Source: Nanobdellota archaeon (lineage in GTDB: Archaea > Nanobdellota > Nanobdellia > Pacearchaeales > GW2011-AR1). From it: a DNA stretch of 23,111 nucleotides. Location: contig JAHIEH010000029.1 of the NCBI GenBank assembly GCA_018901675.1, positions 1 through 23,111 on the forward strand, in the 5' to 3' direction. Numbering within the stretch: the stretch's first letter is position 1; every line of letters begins with the position of its first letter. Positions 14,001 to 20,883 of this stretch are shown here, piece by piece. The notes under the pieces are model-generated. The model did no database searches. It was not told where the DNA came from and worked only from the letters and a program-made list of their open reading frames with translations. A program made the translations under genes and the position numbers.

Positions 14001-14870
14001 GAAGGTTATGTTTATGACATTTCTGTTCCTGAATGTGAGAATTTTATCTGTGAGAATATTCTTGCTCATAACACTCTCGAGCTTCCTGTTGAATCTTTAA
14101 GAAAATTAAAATATGACATATTAAGACTGAAAGTCAGAAGTGCTCTGCTTGAGACGACTACTGAAGTTTCTGCTGACGAAGGAATAAGAACCAGCTTGAG
14201 ACTTGGAGACAGCTGTTTAATTATTGGTGAGGTAAGAAGCATTGAAGCAAAGGCGCTTTATGAAGCAATGAGAGTTGGGGCTTTGGCGAATGTTGTTGCA
14301 GGAACAATTCATGGAGCTTCTCCATACGGGGTTTTTGACAGAGTGGTTAATGATTTAAATGTTCCTGCTACAAGTTTTAAGGCGACTGATATTATTGCAG
14401 TTGCAAATCCAATCAAAACTCCTGATGGTTTGCATTCATGGAAAAGATTAGTGCAGTTGTCTGAAGTAAGAAAGCATTGGACAAAAGATCCGCAAGAGGA
14501 AAAAGGTTTTGTTGATTTGCTTAAGTATAATGTTGAGAAAGATGAGCTAGTCCCTAGTGATGATTTGATTAATGGTGACAGCGAGGTTATAAAAGACATT
14601 GCAGGAAATGTAAAAGGCTGGGCTGGGAACTGGGATGCTGTTTATGACAACATAATTTTAAGAGGGAAGATAAAGCAGGAGATTGTTGATGTTGCTGAAC
14701 AGCTGAAAAAGCCAGAGATTTTGGAGGCTGAATTTAATTCTTTGTCTAACAATGCTTTCCATAAAATTTCTGATAAAATAAGGCAGGAGATTGGCTTGCC
14801 TTTAAGCAAAAGAGTTTTTCCAGAATGGCAGAAGTGGCTTAATCAAAAAATCCGTGGAAAAATTGTATAG
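11046..14870 (+). CDS. TadA/VirB11-type secretion ATPase containing an intein
   Basis: The 1274-aa precursor should splice to a 762-aa ATPase. The N-terminal part (about 1-330) is a long helical region peculiar to the archaeal lineage. It is followed by the GspE/TadA/VirB11 ATPase core: a TLPLFVKNR-like linker, Walker A GTRSSGKT (about 469-476), the Asp box IITIED interrupted by the intein, then TLELPV, Walker B DSCLIIGEVRS, and the His box GTIHGAS. Such hexameric ATPases power type II or IV secretion, pili or archaella and pair with a FlaJ/TadC-like membrane protein, present here at 17942-20104. Splicing is needed for activity because the intein splits a nucleotide-contacting motif. I start at 11046 from the TATA spacing. 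Inteins are known in related archaeal ATPases (KlbA); I cannot confirm the same insertion site. Confidence 0.9.
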   Translation: MDTKRSEQLYSYEIRREAGEDVLYINYLGAPYVPSIASSPEVMERTIDALIENPNASRVVFMQQRNYNYDFKETSMLLEIAQLYVFLLKQERVLSIEKLSSQYTEFFSKRYNEVFNFMILLKRDPVAAYTEIRKIIIESKILLEKIDEQFRQDQKNYIAFLEKIFGLIKNTLVMQSALPYLDDYRQMDRAVYERIFRPDVIPNFTFTRLIAELPEDAEIIDQYKISNGEFDESIVTILKKEDEAKLIYHLSPPENSLTEEQHMLLNLARQVLTEHQPKAEEFTDTDRIRQVFFNISQGLLSDLANSKDITLNYSDLNKLATILVRHTIGFGLIEVLLQDKKLQDIVLNAPIPLVNIFVRHETYDECSTNILPSQEDADSWAAKFRMISGRPLDEANPILDTQLAIGNVRARIAIVQEPLSPNGLTYALRRHREEPWTLPLFVKNRMINSFTAGLFSFLIDGSRTLLIAGTRSSGKTSLLGSLMLEIIPKYRIITIEDSVTGDSSIIIKENGKFKKTTISDFIDEQIKKNGFLDEDGREKALNADDIKIFSVDKSGKVLLSKPSKFIKHKTNKQIYEINTTSGKRIKVTEDHSLFSLDEKNILKPIKSKELKEGNFIAIPSLLPFDNSLDKINILDNIEKFGKKVFVIGEGVNNFLIEYRKELFEYALKSGFKKPTIQSWTRNKIIPIRIFEKFRELIKDGNLKIKCYGNSREIDSQLKLDESFLNFIGLWIADGCYDKNSIIISVQEEENKKIVRQIAERFNIPVKLHHDKFSSMLNSSILKEVMTNILGLKGNAYTKKIPSWMHNLSNKQAGWLLKGYFSGDGCASDKEVIIASCSRQLVEDISTLLLRFNIILRISKMKDKDKTINCRIGSIKMLNSFKDNIGFLVNSKQNNLEKLCSRISTHDTSDVIPLSLEIKNELSDILGEKFSKQDYITRENNLGREHLKKLLEEVPEGITNPIDPLRTLVGSDIFWDRVKSIKKVSYEGYVYDISVPECENFICENILAHNTLELPVESLRKLKYDILRLKVRSALLETTTEVSADEGIRTSLRLGDSCLIIGEVRSIEAKALYEAMRVGALANVVAGTIHGASPYGVFDRVVNDLNVPATSFKATDIIAVANPIKTPDGLHSWKRLVQLSEVRKHWTKDPQEEKGFVDLLKYNVEKDELVPSDDLINGDSEVIKDIAGNVKGWAGNWDAVYDNIILRGKIKQEIVDVAEQLKKPEILEAEFNSLSNNAFHKISDKIRQEIGLPLSKRVFPEWQKWLNQKIRGKIV
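12537..14072 (+). mobile_element. Full-length intein with LAGLIDADG homing endonuclease domain (512 aa)
   Basis: Boundaries are clear from motifs. Ser1 opens block A (SVTGDSSII). Block B is KVTEDHSLF, with the TxxH pattern. The endonuclease blocks C and E are FIGLWIADGC and LLKGYFSGDGC, both keeping the catalytic Asp. Block F is YEGYVYDISVPE and block G ends ICENILAHN, with the penultimate His and final Asn. The next extein residue is Thr, a valid +1 nucleophile. Joining the exteins gives IITIED-TLELPV, a continuous Asp box, so the call is consistent. All splicing residues are present, and Ser1 in place of Cys1 is an accepted variant. The DNA-cutting domain also looks intact, suggesting recent or continuing mobility. 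Confidence 0.92.
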
Positions 14871-14873
14871 GAT

Positions 14874-14934
14874 TTTTGGATGCTCAGAAATGCTAAAAGC
14901 ATGCCTTCGCATGCAAACACATAAGCATTTCTGA
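14874..14934 (+). repeat. Structured 3' element, copy 2 (nested inverted repeat)
   Basis: It begins 4 nt after the ATPase stop with TTTTGGATGC (14874-14883), then the outer arm TCAGAAATGCT (14884-14894). The inner hairpin is GCATGC, CTTC, GCATGC (14899-14914), and the matching arm is AGCATTTCTGA (14924-14934). Compared with copy 1, the left arm changes AG to GA and the right arm changes CT to TC, so both pairs are kept: a double compensatory change. It may act as a terminator, an mRNA-end stabiliser or a dispersed palindromic repeat. Confidence 0.8.
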
Positions 14935-14991
14935 CACGAGAGAATAAAAGGGAAGAAGATATAATCAGATATATTCTAAATGAAATATATT

Positions 14992-14999
14992 CTTATAAA
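14992..14999 (+). promoter_or_regulatory. TATA box of the sugar-nucleotide enzyme gene
   Basis: CTTATAAA is centred at 14995.5, 26.5 bp before the ATG at 15022. It overlaps the first codons of the longer reading from 14980, which argues against that start. Confidence 0.6.
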
Positions 15000-15021
15000 C
15001 TATTTTTGTCCTATTTTTTAT

Positions 15022-16896
15022 ATGAAAAATGTGGTGATAACTGGTGGTGCTGGTTTTATTGGAAGTCATTTATGCAAGTATTTATTGGATAAAGGGGAAA
15101 AAGTTGTTTGTGTGGATAATCTGTTCACTGGGAGCAAAAAAAATATACTTTCTTTAATGAATGATCCAAATTTTAGATTTATTGAGCAGGATATAATAGA
15201 ACCATTGTATATTGATGAAAAAATAGACCAAATATATAATTTAGCATGTCCTGCTTCTCCTATTCATTATCAGTTTAATGCGATAAGAACAATTAAAGCA
15301 AATACTATCGGAGTGATAAACATGCTTGGGTTGGCAAGAAAGCATAATGCAAGAATATTGCAGGCATCTACTTCTGAAATTTATGGAGACCCTTTAGAAC
15401 ATCCGCAAAAAGAAACTTATAGGGGGAATGTGAACACTTTAGGCCCAAGAGCATGTTATGATGAAGGAAAAAGAGTTGCAGAAACTTTATTTATGGATTA
15501 TCATAGGAAATGGAGGTTGGATATTAGGATAGTCAGAATTTTTAACACTTATGGAACAAGCATGAATAAAGAAGATGGAAGAGTTGTTTCCAATTTTATC
15601 GTTCAGGCTTTGAAAAACGAGAATTTGACTATTTATGGAGATGGAAGCCAGACAAGAAGCTTTTGTTATGTTAGTGATTTAATCGAGGGGATGTATAAAA
15701 TGATGAATCAAGAAAATTTTATCGGGCCTGTTAATCTGGGGAATCCTGGGGAATTTACAATTTTAGAATTAGCTAAAAAAATAATAAATTTTACAAGTTC
15801 CAATTCAAATATTGTTTATCATTTATTGCCTCAAGATGATCCTATTAAGAGAAAGCCAGATATCTCTCTTGCAAGAGAAAAATTAAACTGGGAACCGAAA
15901 ATACCTCTTGAAGATGGACTGAAAAAAACAATAGATTATTTTAAAGAGTTGATTAAAATGAATTGTTTAGTTACGGGCGGCGCGGGTTTTATCGGCAGTA
16001 ATTTAGTTGACAGGCTTTTGAAGGAAAATTATAAAGTTATTGTGATTGATGATTTATCTACTGGAAGAAAAGAGAATATTTTAGCTCATATCGGAAAAGA
16101 AAATTTTGTGTTTTATGAAAAAAGCATTTGTGACAATTTAGATGAGATTTTTGAAAGAGAAAGAATCGAGGTTGTTTTTCATTTGGCGGCTTTACCGAGA
16201 GTGCAATTTTCTATTGTTAATCCTATTAAAACTAATGAAGTGAATGTTAATGGAACTTTAAATTTGCTCCAAACATGCAAAAAATTTGATGTTAAAAGAT
16301 TTGTCTTTTCCTCAAGCTCTTCTGTTTATGGCGACCAGGAAAAATTGCCCTTGATTGAAACTATGCCGCTTAATCCTATGTCCCCTTATGCTCTGCATAA
16401 ATTAACTAGTGAGGAGTATTGCAAATTGTTTAATTTGATACATGGTTTAGAAACAATCAGCTTAAGGTACTTTAATGTTTTCGGGCCCAGGCAGAATCCA
16501 GAAGGGGATTATGCTTGTTTAATCCCTAAATTTATTGAGTGTTTGATTAGTGGGAAAGAATTTACAGTTAATGGAAATGGCGAGCAGACAAGGGATTTTA
16601 CTTTTGTAGAAGATGTTGTTAATGCAAATATTCTTGCTGCAACCACCCAAAATAAAGATGCGTTTGGCAAGGCATTTAATATCGGGAACAATCATAATTT
16701 ATCTGTTAATGAGGTTATGAAAGGTATTTTAAATTTGTCCAATAAAAATACAAAAATAATCTACGGACCAGCAGTAATAGAGCCGAGAGATACTTTGGCA
16801 GATAATTCCAAAGCAAGGGAGTTTTTAGGATGGGCTCCAAAGGTGAGTTTTGAAGAGGGGATAAGAAAAGAATTAGGGTATTTTAGAGTTATATAG
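15022..16896 (+). CDS. Fusion of UDP-glucuronate decarboxylase (UXS-like) and NDP-sugar 4-epimerase (extended SDRs)
   Basis: One frame of 624 aa encodes two complete extended SDR enzymes of about 312 aa each. The first half starts MKNVVITGGAGFIGSHL, has the UDP-xylose synthase signatures ACPASPIHYQ, STSEIYGD, the catalytic YDEGK and KRKPDI; it should convert UDP-glucuronate to UDP-xylose. The second half restarts at MNCLVTGGAGFIGSNL (ATG 15958) and has SSSSSVYG, the catalytic YALHK, RYFNVFGPRQ and QTRDFTFVED, typical of UDP-glucose or UDP-GlcNAc 4-epimerases. No stop separates them, so they are read as a fusion, although the internal ATG could also start a separate product. The gene lies between the secretion ATPase and its TadC-like partner and probably serves surface glycan synthesis. 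Confidence 0.88.
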   Translation: MKNVVITGGAGFIGSHLCKYLLDKGEKVVCVDNLFTGSKKNILSLMNDPNFRFIEQDIIEPLYIDEKIDQIYNLACPASPIHYQFNAIRTIKANTIGVINMLGLARKHNARILQASTSEIYGDPLEHPQKETYRGNVNTLGPRACYDEGKRVAETLFMDYHRKWRLDIRIVRIFNTYGTSMNKEDGRVVSNFIVQALKNENLTIYGDGSQTRSFCYVSDLIEGMYKMMNQENFIGPVNLGNPGEFTILELAKKIINFTSSNSNIVYHLLPQDDPIKRKPDISLAREKLNWEPKIPLEDGLKKTIDYFKELIKMNCLVTGGAGFIGSNLVDRLLKENYKVIVIDDLSTGRKENILAHIGKENFVFYEKSICDNLDEIFERERIEVVFHLAALPRVQFSIVNPIKTNEVNVNGTLNLLQTCKKFDVKRFVFSSSSSVYGDQEKLPLIETMPLNPMSPYALHKLTSEEYCKLFNLIHGLETISLRYFNVFGPRQNPEGDYACLIPKFIECLISGKEFTVNGNGEQTRDFTFVEDVVNANILAATTQNKDAFGKAFNIGNNHNLSVNEVMKGILNLSNKNTKIIYGPAVIEPRDTLADNSKAREFLGWAPKVSFEEGIRKELGYFRVI

Positions 16897-16928
16897 TAAG
16901 CTGGGTTTTCTTTAGAAACTTTTATAAG

Positions 16929-17013
16929 CAAGTGTTACTATTTTATTACAAGTGTAATTAAAAGAGAACAAGCGTAATAAAAATGTTACAGATGATACAA
17001 AAATGTTACAGAT
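16929..17013. promoter_or_regulatory. 20-bp-phased repeat array over the MNT/HEPN promoter
   Basis: Three copies of CAAGYGTWAY occur at 16929 (CAAGTGTTAC), 16949 (CAAGTGTAAT) and 16969 (CAAGCGTAAT), exactly 20 bp apart. They are followed by two exact 15-bp copies of AAAAATGTTACAGAT at 16979 and 16999, again 20 bp apart; the second contains the start codon at 17003. A small inverted repeat ATTAC/GTAAT (16945-16958) lies in the middle. The TATA-like GTAATAAA (16974-16981) is 25.5 bp before the ATG and overlaps the third copy. The 20-bp spacing puts all sites on one face of the helix, as expected for cooperative binding by the encoded winged-helix protein. Confidence 0.6.
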
Positions 17014-17536
17014 AACTCCAAATAAAAAGAAAATAATGGGACTTTTTTTTGATTCTCCACTTGAAAATTTTTATCTTAGAGGAATAAGCAGAGAAACCGG
17101 GATAGCTATAACCTCTGTAAAAAGATATATAGATGAATTAATTAGAGATAGCCTTATTATTGAAGTAAAAAAAGGGATATACCCTTCATATAAGGCGAAT
17201 AGGGATGATGATAATGGAATTTTCAGATTTTATAAAAAATTAGATATACTTGAAAGATTACATTTTAGCGGTTTATTAGAGCAAATAGATGATAAATGCT
17301 CTCCTTTATGCATAATTTTATTCGGATCTGCTTTAAGAGGTGAGGATATAGAAACGAGCGATATTGATTTGTTTGTACAGTCAAAAGAAGTGGAAATAGA
17401 TATCTCTAAATTTGAAAAGCTTTTCCATAGAGAAATAAACCTCTTTTTCGAAAAGAATTTTTCAAGATTAAGTAAAGAATTAAGAAGCAACCTGATTAAT
17501 GGGGTCATATTAAAAGGCTACTTAAATGTATTTTAA
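17003..17536 (+). CDS. Winged-helix protein fused to a minimal nucleotidyltransferase (MNT antitoxin type)
   Basis: The 177-aa protein has an N-terminal winged helix (about 1-70: LRGISRETGIAITSVKRYID, then a beta wing ending GIYPSYK). It is followed by a MNT domain with the signature FGSALRGEDIETSDIDLFV, which fits GSx10DxD. In most MNTs a third Asp sits on a later strand; here that strand reads REINLFF, with Asn. In MNT/HEPN modules the MNT protein can AMPylate the HEPN toxin; loss of the third carboxylate could abolish that. The HEPN gene follows directly. The winged helix and the phased repeats upstream suggest self-regulation. Confidence 0.85.
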   Translation: MLQITPNKKKIMGLFFDSPLENFYLRGISRETGIAITSVKRYIDELIRDSLIIEVKKGIYPSYKANRDDDNGIFRFYKKLDILERLHFSGLLEQIDDKCSPLCIILFGSALRGEDIETSDIDLFVQSKEVEIDISKFEKLFHREINLFFEKNFSRLSKELRSNLINGVILKGYLNVF

Positions 17537-17537
17537 A

Positions 17538-17945
17538 ATGGAATTAATAAAAATTACTTCAGATATAGAAAAAGTAAAAAGTATATTAGACACAGCAGAA
17601 CTGATAGAATCTAGAATAAAAATACAAGATAGGAACACTTTTATTTCTTTAATTACTTCTGATTACTATGAAATAATTAAAGAACTTCTAACTGCTTTAC
17701 TTCTGATTGACGGGTATAAAACTTTAAGCCATAAAGATTTAGTAGATTATCTAGAAATGTATTATAAGGATTTTGAAAAAAAGGAAATAAGAACCATAGA
17801 CAGCTTAAGGATTTACAGAAATAGGGTTGCTTATGAGGGGTTTAAAATTTCTCAGGACTACCTTGCAAATAATGAACTTGACTTTAAGCAAATAATTAAA
17901 AGATTAAAATCTTTAATTAATAAGAGGTTAAAAGAGGAAAAATGA
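17538..17945 (+). CDS. HEPN-domain protein (toxin type, atypical active site)
   Basis: The protein is about 135 aa and all-helical, starting MELIKITSDIEK one base after the MNT stop; an ATG at 17526 would overlap that stop. The HEPN core includes YYEIIKELLTALLLIDGYK, the usual second-helix signature, and the Arg-containing motif DSLRIYRNRVAYEG. RNase-active HEPN toxins have RX4-6H here, often as RNxxxHxY; this protein has Tyr in the His position and no following Tyr. It may therefore be inactive as an RNase or belong to the archaeal group that uses this variant. Its TGA overlaps the ATG of the TadC-like gene (ATGA), so the two are translationally coupled. Confidence 0.8.
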   Translation: MELIKITSDIEKVKSILDTAELIESRIKIQDRNTFISLITSDYYEIIKELLTALLLIDGYKTLSHKDLVDYLEMYYKDFEKKEIRTIDSLRIYRNRVAYEGFKISQDYLANNELDFKQIIKRLKSLINKRLKEEK

Positions 17946-20104
17946 ATGTAGATGATGTTCTGAAAAAGTATGGCAGTCAGATAGAAGGTCAAATTAAATC
18001 TTCCCATGTGGATAATGTGAATTATTACGGGGAATACACTACATTCAAGCAGGAAATGGCTCCCGAACTAACAAGGTTCGAGAGATGGTGCAAGAGTCTG
18101 GGTAATGTTATAAGATTGAGCGTTTCTAAAAAAGACAGGGGGAGAATTGAGAAGCAATTAAAGATTGCGCACCTTGATGTTCAGCCAGAACAGGCATTAA
18201 CTTTAGCTGCGATGACTTTTTTAGCAGCATTTGTTATTGGATTATTTGTTTCTGTAGGAATTTTCCTGATAAAAGGGGCAGGCAGTATTGCAAACTTTCC
18301 TTCACTATTCTTTTTTTTAGTTTTAATTTTCTCTTTGTTTTTGTTTTATTTTGTGCAGGGATATCCTGCAAGATTGGCAAACAAATGGAGATTGAAAGCA
18401 AGTTCACAAATGGTTCCATGTATTTTATATATAGTAGTGTATATGAGGCATACGCCAAATTTGGAAAAAGCAATTGCTTTTGCTTCTGAACATTTGGAAT
18501 ATCCCCTTGCTTTGGATTTCAAAAAAGTTTTTTATGATGTTCAAGTTGGAAAATTTTCAACTATAAAGGAAAGCCTGGATAATTATTTAGAAACCTGGAG
18601 AGATTTCAGCATTGAATTTATAGAATCATTTCATTTAATTGAAAGCAGTTTGTTTGAGCCAGACAACACAAGAAGAATAATCACTTTGGAAAAATCATTG
18701 CAAGTGGTTCTGGATGGGGTTTATGAAAGGATGTTAAGGTTTACTCATGATGTAAGAAGCCCATTAACTAATGTTTACATGCTTGGAATTGTTCTGCCCA
18801 CTCTTGGCTTGGCTTTGCTGCCTTTAGCATCTGCTTTGCTTAAGGGCATGATTCAATGGGTGCATGTTCTTATTCTCTTTAATCTAATAATTCCTTTTTT
18901 TGTTTTTTATCTTACTGACAAAATAATGATGCAGAGGCCAGGGGGGTATGGAGAGACGAGTTTGCTTGAGAGAAATCCTTTGTACCCTAAATATGCAAGC
19001 AAAAAGCCCTATGTAAAAGCATTTTTGATATGCCTGCCTTTGTTTATTTTGGGGTTTTTGCCTTTAATATTCCAATATACTCCCCTGCCTGGACTTTTTG
19101 GAATACAAAAAGATTTTTCTTTTGCAAATTTTGGGATAGGGCTGTTTGGGGAAGAAAAAATCTTTGATTTTAGCACAACACCAGAAGGAATAACCGGGCC
19201 TTTCGGATTAGGCGCTTTACTTTTGAGCTTGTTTATCCCTCTTGGAGTTGCATTATTTTTCTCGTTGGCTTACAGGGAAAAGACACAGGAGATTATTAAA
19301 GAGAGAGGAAAGGCAAGGCAACTTGAAAAAGAATTTAACACTTCGCTGTTTCAGATTGGGAACCGGCTTGGAAATGGAATCCCTCCTGAACTTGTTTTTG
19401 GGAAAGTAGCAGAGTCAAGCAGAGGATTAATGACAGAGGAATTTTTTAGAAAAGTTGATTATAATATAAAACAAAATGGAATGAATGTTGAAAGGGCGAT
19501 TTTTGATTTGAGAAGAGGCGCAATAATTTATTTTCCTTCTGAACTTATTTCAACAAGCATGAGAATTCTTATTGAGTCTTCGAAAAAAGGGCTTAAAATA
19601 GCAGCAGTAAGCCTTATGTCTATCTCTGAGTACCTGAAGAATATAGATAAAATTAATGAGAGGCTGAGAGACATGCTTGCTGAAGTCGTTTCTGACATGA
19701 AAAGCAATATGACTTTCTTGGCTCCTTTGCTTTCTGGAGTAATTGTCGGCTTGGCAGCAATGATTACTGCTATATTAAGCAAATTAGACTTGGCTCAATT
19801 AAGCGGGCAGGGAACAGAATTACTCGGGCAAAATGTAGCAGGATTGACGCAAATTTTTGAGAAAACATTAATGATTCCTCCTTATTATCTGCAGATAATT
19901 ATAGGGATTTATATTATACAAGTGATTTTCATATTAACAAGCACTCTTGTTACTGTTGATTCAGGAGAAGACAAGCTTGAGAAAACCAACAAGACAGGGA
20001 AAAACCTCACAGCAGGAATTACTTTATATTTTATAACTGCTCTTATTGCGCTTCTTTCTTTGTATACACTGGCATCTGTTGTTCTAGGGGGGATTGGGGG
20101 TTAA
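17942..20104 (+). CDS. TadC/FlaJ-like membrane platform protein with two T2SSF domains
   Basis: The 720-aa protein has about nine hydrophobic helices (roughly 80-104, 112-132, 280-300, 306-326, 360-380, 422-444, 597-620, 648-670 and 695-718). Two cytoplasmic helical T2SSF-type blocks lie before the third and seventh helices. The first contains YIVVYMRHTPNLEKAIAFAS, the second FNTSLFQIGNRLGNGIPPEL; both are the family's GxPxxxA-like helices. This is the inner-membrane platform on which the TadA-type ATPase acts in pili, archaella and Tad systems. The ATPase gene is 3 kb upstream. It starts at an ATGA overlap with the HEPN gene, with AGAGGAAAA as ribosome binding site. Confidence 0.9.
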   Translation: MNVDDVLKKYGSQIEGQIKSSHVDNVNYYGEYTTFKQEMAPELTRFERWCKSLGNVIRLSVSKKDRGRIEKQLKIAHLDVQPEQALTLAAMTFLAAFVIGLFVSVGIFLIKGAGSIANFPSLFFFLVLIFSLFLFYFVQGYPARLANKWRLKASSQMVPCILYIVVYMRHTPNLEKAIAFASEHLEYPLALDFKKVFYDVQVGKFSTIKESLDNYLETWRDFSIEFIESFHLIESSLFEPDNTRRIITLEKSLQVVLDGVYERMLRFTHDVRSPLTNVYMLGIVLPTLGLALLPLASALLKGMIQWVHVLILFNLIIPFFVFYLTDKIMMQRPGGYGETSLLERNPLYPKYASKKPYVKAFLICLPLFILGFLPLIFQYTPLPGLFGIQKDFSFANFGIGLFGEEKIFDFSTTPEGITGPFGLGALLLSLFIPLGVALFFSLAYREKTQEIIKERGKARQLEKEFNTSLFQIGNRLGNGIPPELVFGKVAESSRGLMTEEFFRKVDYNIKQNGMNVERAIFDLRRGAIIYFPSELISTSMRILIESSKKGLKIAAVSLMSISEYLKNIDKINERLRDMLAEVVSDMKSNMTFLAPLLSGVIVGLAAMITAILSKLDLAQLSGQGTELLGQNVAGLTQIFEKTLMIPPYYLQIIIGIYIIQVIFILTSTLVTVDSGEDKLEKTNKTGKNLTAGITLYFITALIALLSLYTLASVVLGGIGG

Positions 20105-20105
20105 G

Positions 20106-20113
20106 TTTATTAA
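20106..20113 (+). promoter_or_regulatory. TATA-like box for the pilin-like gene cluster
   Basis: TTTATTAA lies right after the TadC-like stop and is centred 25.5 bp before the ATG at 20135. The pilin-like genes may thus have their own leaderless transcript in addition to read-through from upstream. Confidence 0.45.
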
Positions 20114-20134
20114 TATGTTTTCTTTTTTTTAGGG

Positions 20135-20290
20135 ATGGTAGGAAAAAGAGGGATGGAAAGCGAGATGATGGGATGGTGGATTCTTGCTATTATTGCTCTT
20201 GCTATAATGATAGGTGCTTATTTTATTCTTAAGGGCAAAGGAATAGATGCCATAACTTATGTAAAAAGCTTGTTCAGGTTTGGAAGATGA
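20135..20290 (+). CDS. 51-aa pilin-like protein
   Basis: The protein has a short basic N-terminus MVGKRG, then MESEMMGWW and one strongly hydrophobic helix (WILAIIALAIMIGAYFIL), then a short polar tail ending FRFGR. Basic residues plus Gly directly before a polar-then-hydrophobic helix is the layout of class III (prepilin peptidase) signals, with cleavage expected after KRG; Glu falls at +2 and +4 and not at the classical +5. It ends in an ATGA overlap with the next gene. It is the first of six such proteins after the TadC-like platform. Confidence 0.7.
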   Translation: MVGKRGMESEMMGWWILAIIALAIMIGAYFILKGKGIDAITYVKSLFRFGR

Positions 20291-20883
20291 AACTGAAAAA
20301 AATAGATAGAAGAGGACAGAGTATTGCAACTGATAAGCTTGTAATCTGGATTATAGTTATTCTTGTTGTTGCAAGCGTTGCGATATTTTTGTTTAAGGCA
20401 GATATTTTGAACTGGATAAGAAATCTGCCAAGTTATAAGGTTCCGGGAAGCGAAAGTGCTGGAGGGGCAGGAGAAGGAACTGAAGTTGTAAAAGAAGAAG
20501 GAAGCGTTGGCAGTGAGAGTAGTGCTACAAGCGGGGGGGATAATCTAGTTAAAATTGCAAAGGTTAAAGAAAATCGGATTTATTTTTGTGAAAAGAGTAA
20601 TTGTAAAGAGGAAGAACTAATCGAATCTGATTTGTATATTTCAGGAGATATTAATAATAAAAAAATTGTGGTTGATATGGGGCTTTTTGATTTGGAGGAT
20701 GTAATTGGAACCATTAAAAACAGTGTTGTTGAACTTAATCCCTTACTTGAGAATCAAAATAGTCAACTTTATAGGGAAGTTAAAAAAGGTTTACCGATTG
20801 CTAATTTATTAAGCAAGTTAGATGGTTCAAGATATTGTTCTAATGAGATTTATCTTTGTATGGAGGAGGTAAAAAATGAATAA
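20287..20883 (+). CDS. Pilin-like protein with Gly/Ser-rich linker and C-terminal domain
   Basis: The 198-aa protein starts MKLKKIDRRGQSIATDKL, with RRG before a hydrophobic helix (about 18-37), a class III signal layout. A Gly/Glu/Ser-rich linker (about 50-82) joins it to a small polar domain (about 85-198) with four Cys: YFCEKSNCKEEE and YCSNEIYLCMEE. Paired cysteines outside the membrane may form disulfides. The gene starts inside the stop of the 51-aa gene and overlaps the next gene by 8 bp. It is probably a minor pilin or pseudopilin. Confidence 0.75.
   Translation: MKLKKIDRRGQSIATDKLVIWIIVILVVASVAIFLFKADILNWIRNLPSYKVPGSESAGGAGEGTEVVKEEGSVGSESSATSGGDNLVKIAKVKENRIYFCEKSNCKEEELIESDLYISGDINNKKIVVDMGLFDLEDVIGTIKNSVVELNPLLENQNSQLYREVKKGLPIANLLSKLDGSRYCSNEIYLCMEEVKNE
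20862..20870 (+). promoter_or_regulatory. Strong Shine-Dalgarno inside the pilin-like operon
   Basis: GGAGGAGGT lies 5 nt before the ATG at 20876. It supports that start even though it overlaps the end of the preceding gene, and shows that internal operon genes here do use ribosome binding sites. Confidence 0.75.

Noticed and set aside
10517..14934. The two structured elements as terminal inverted repeats of a transposon carrying the coiled-coil and ATPase genes
   Set aside because: They are inverted only because their upstream genes diverge. Each keeps the same orientation relative to its own gene, there is no transposase and no target duplication is visible, so a 3'-end role fits better.
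16983..17015. Short ORF MLQMIQKCYR overlapping the MNT start
   Set aside because: It is created by the 20-bp duplication of the start region and is better explained as a by-product of the repeat array than as a gene.
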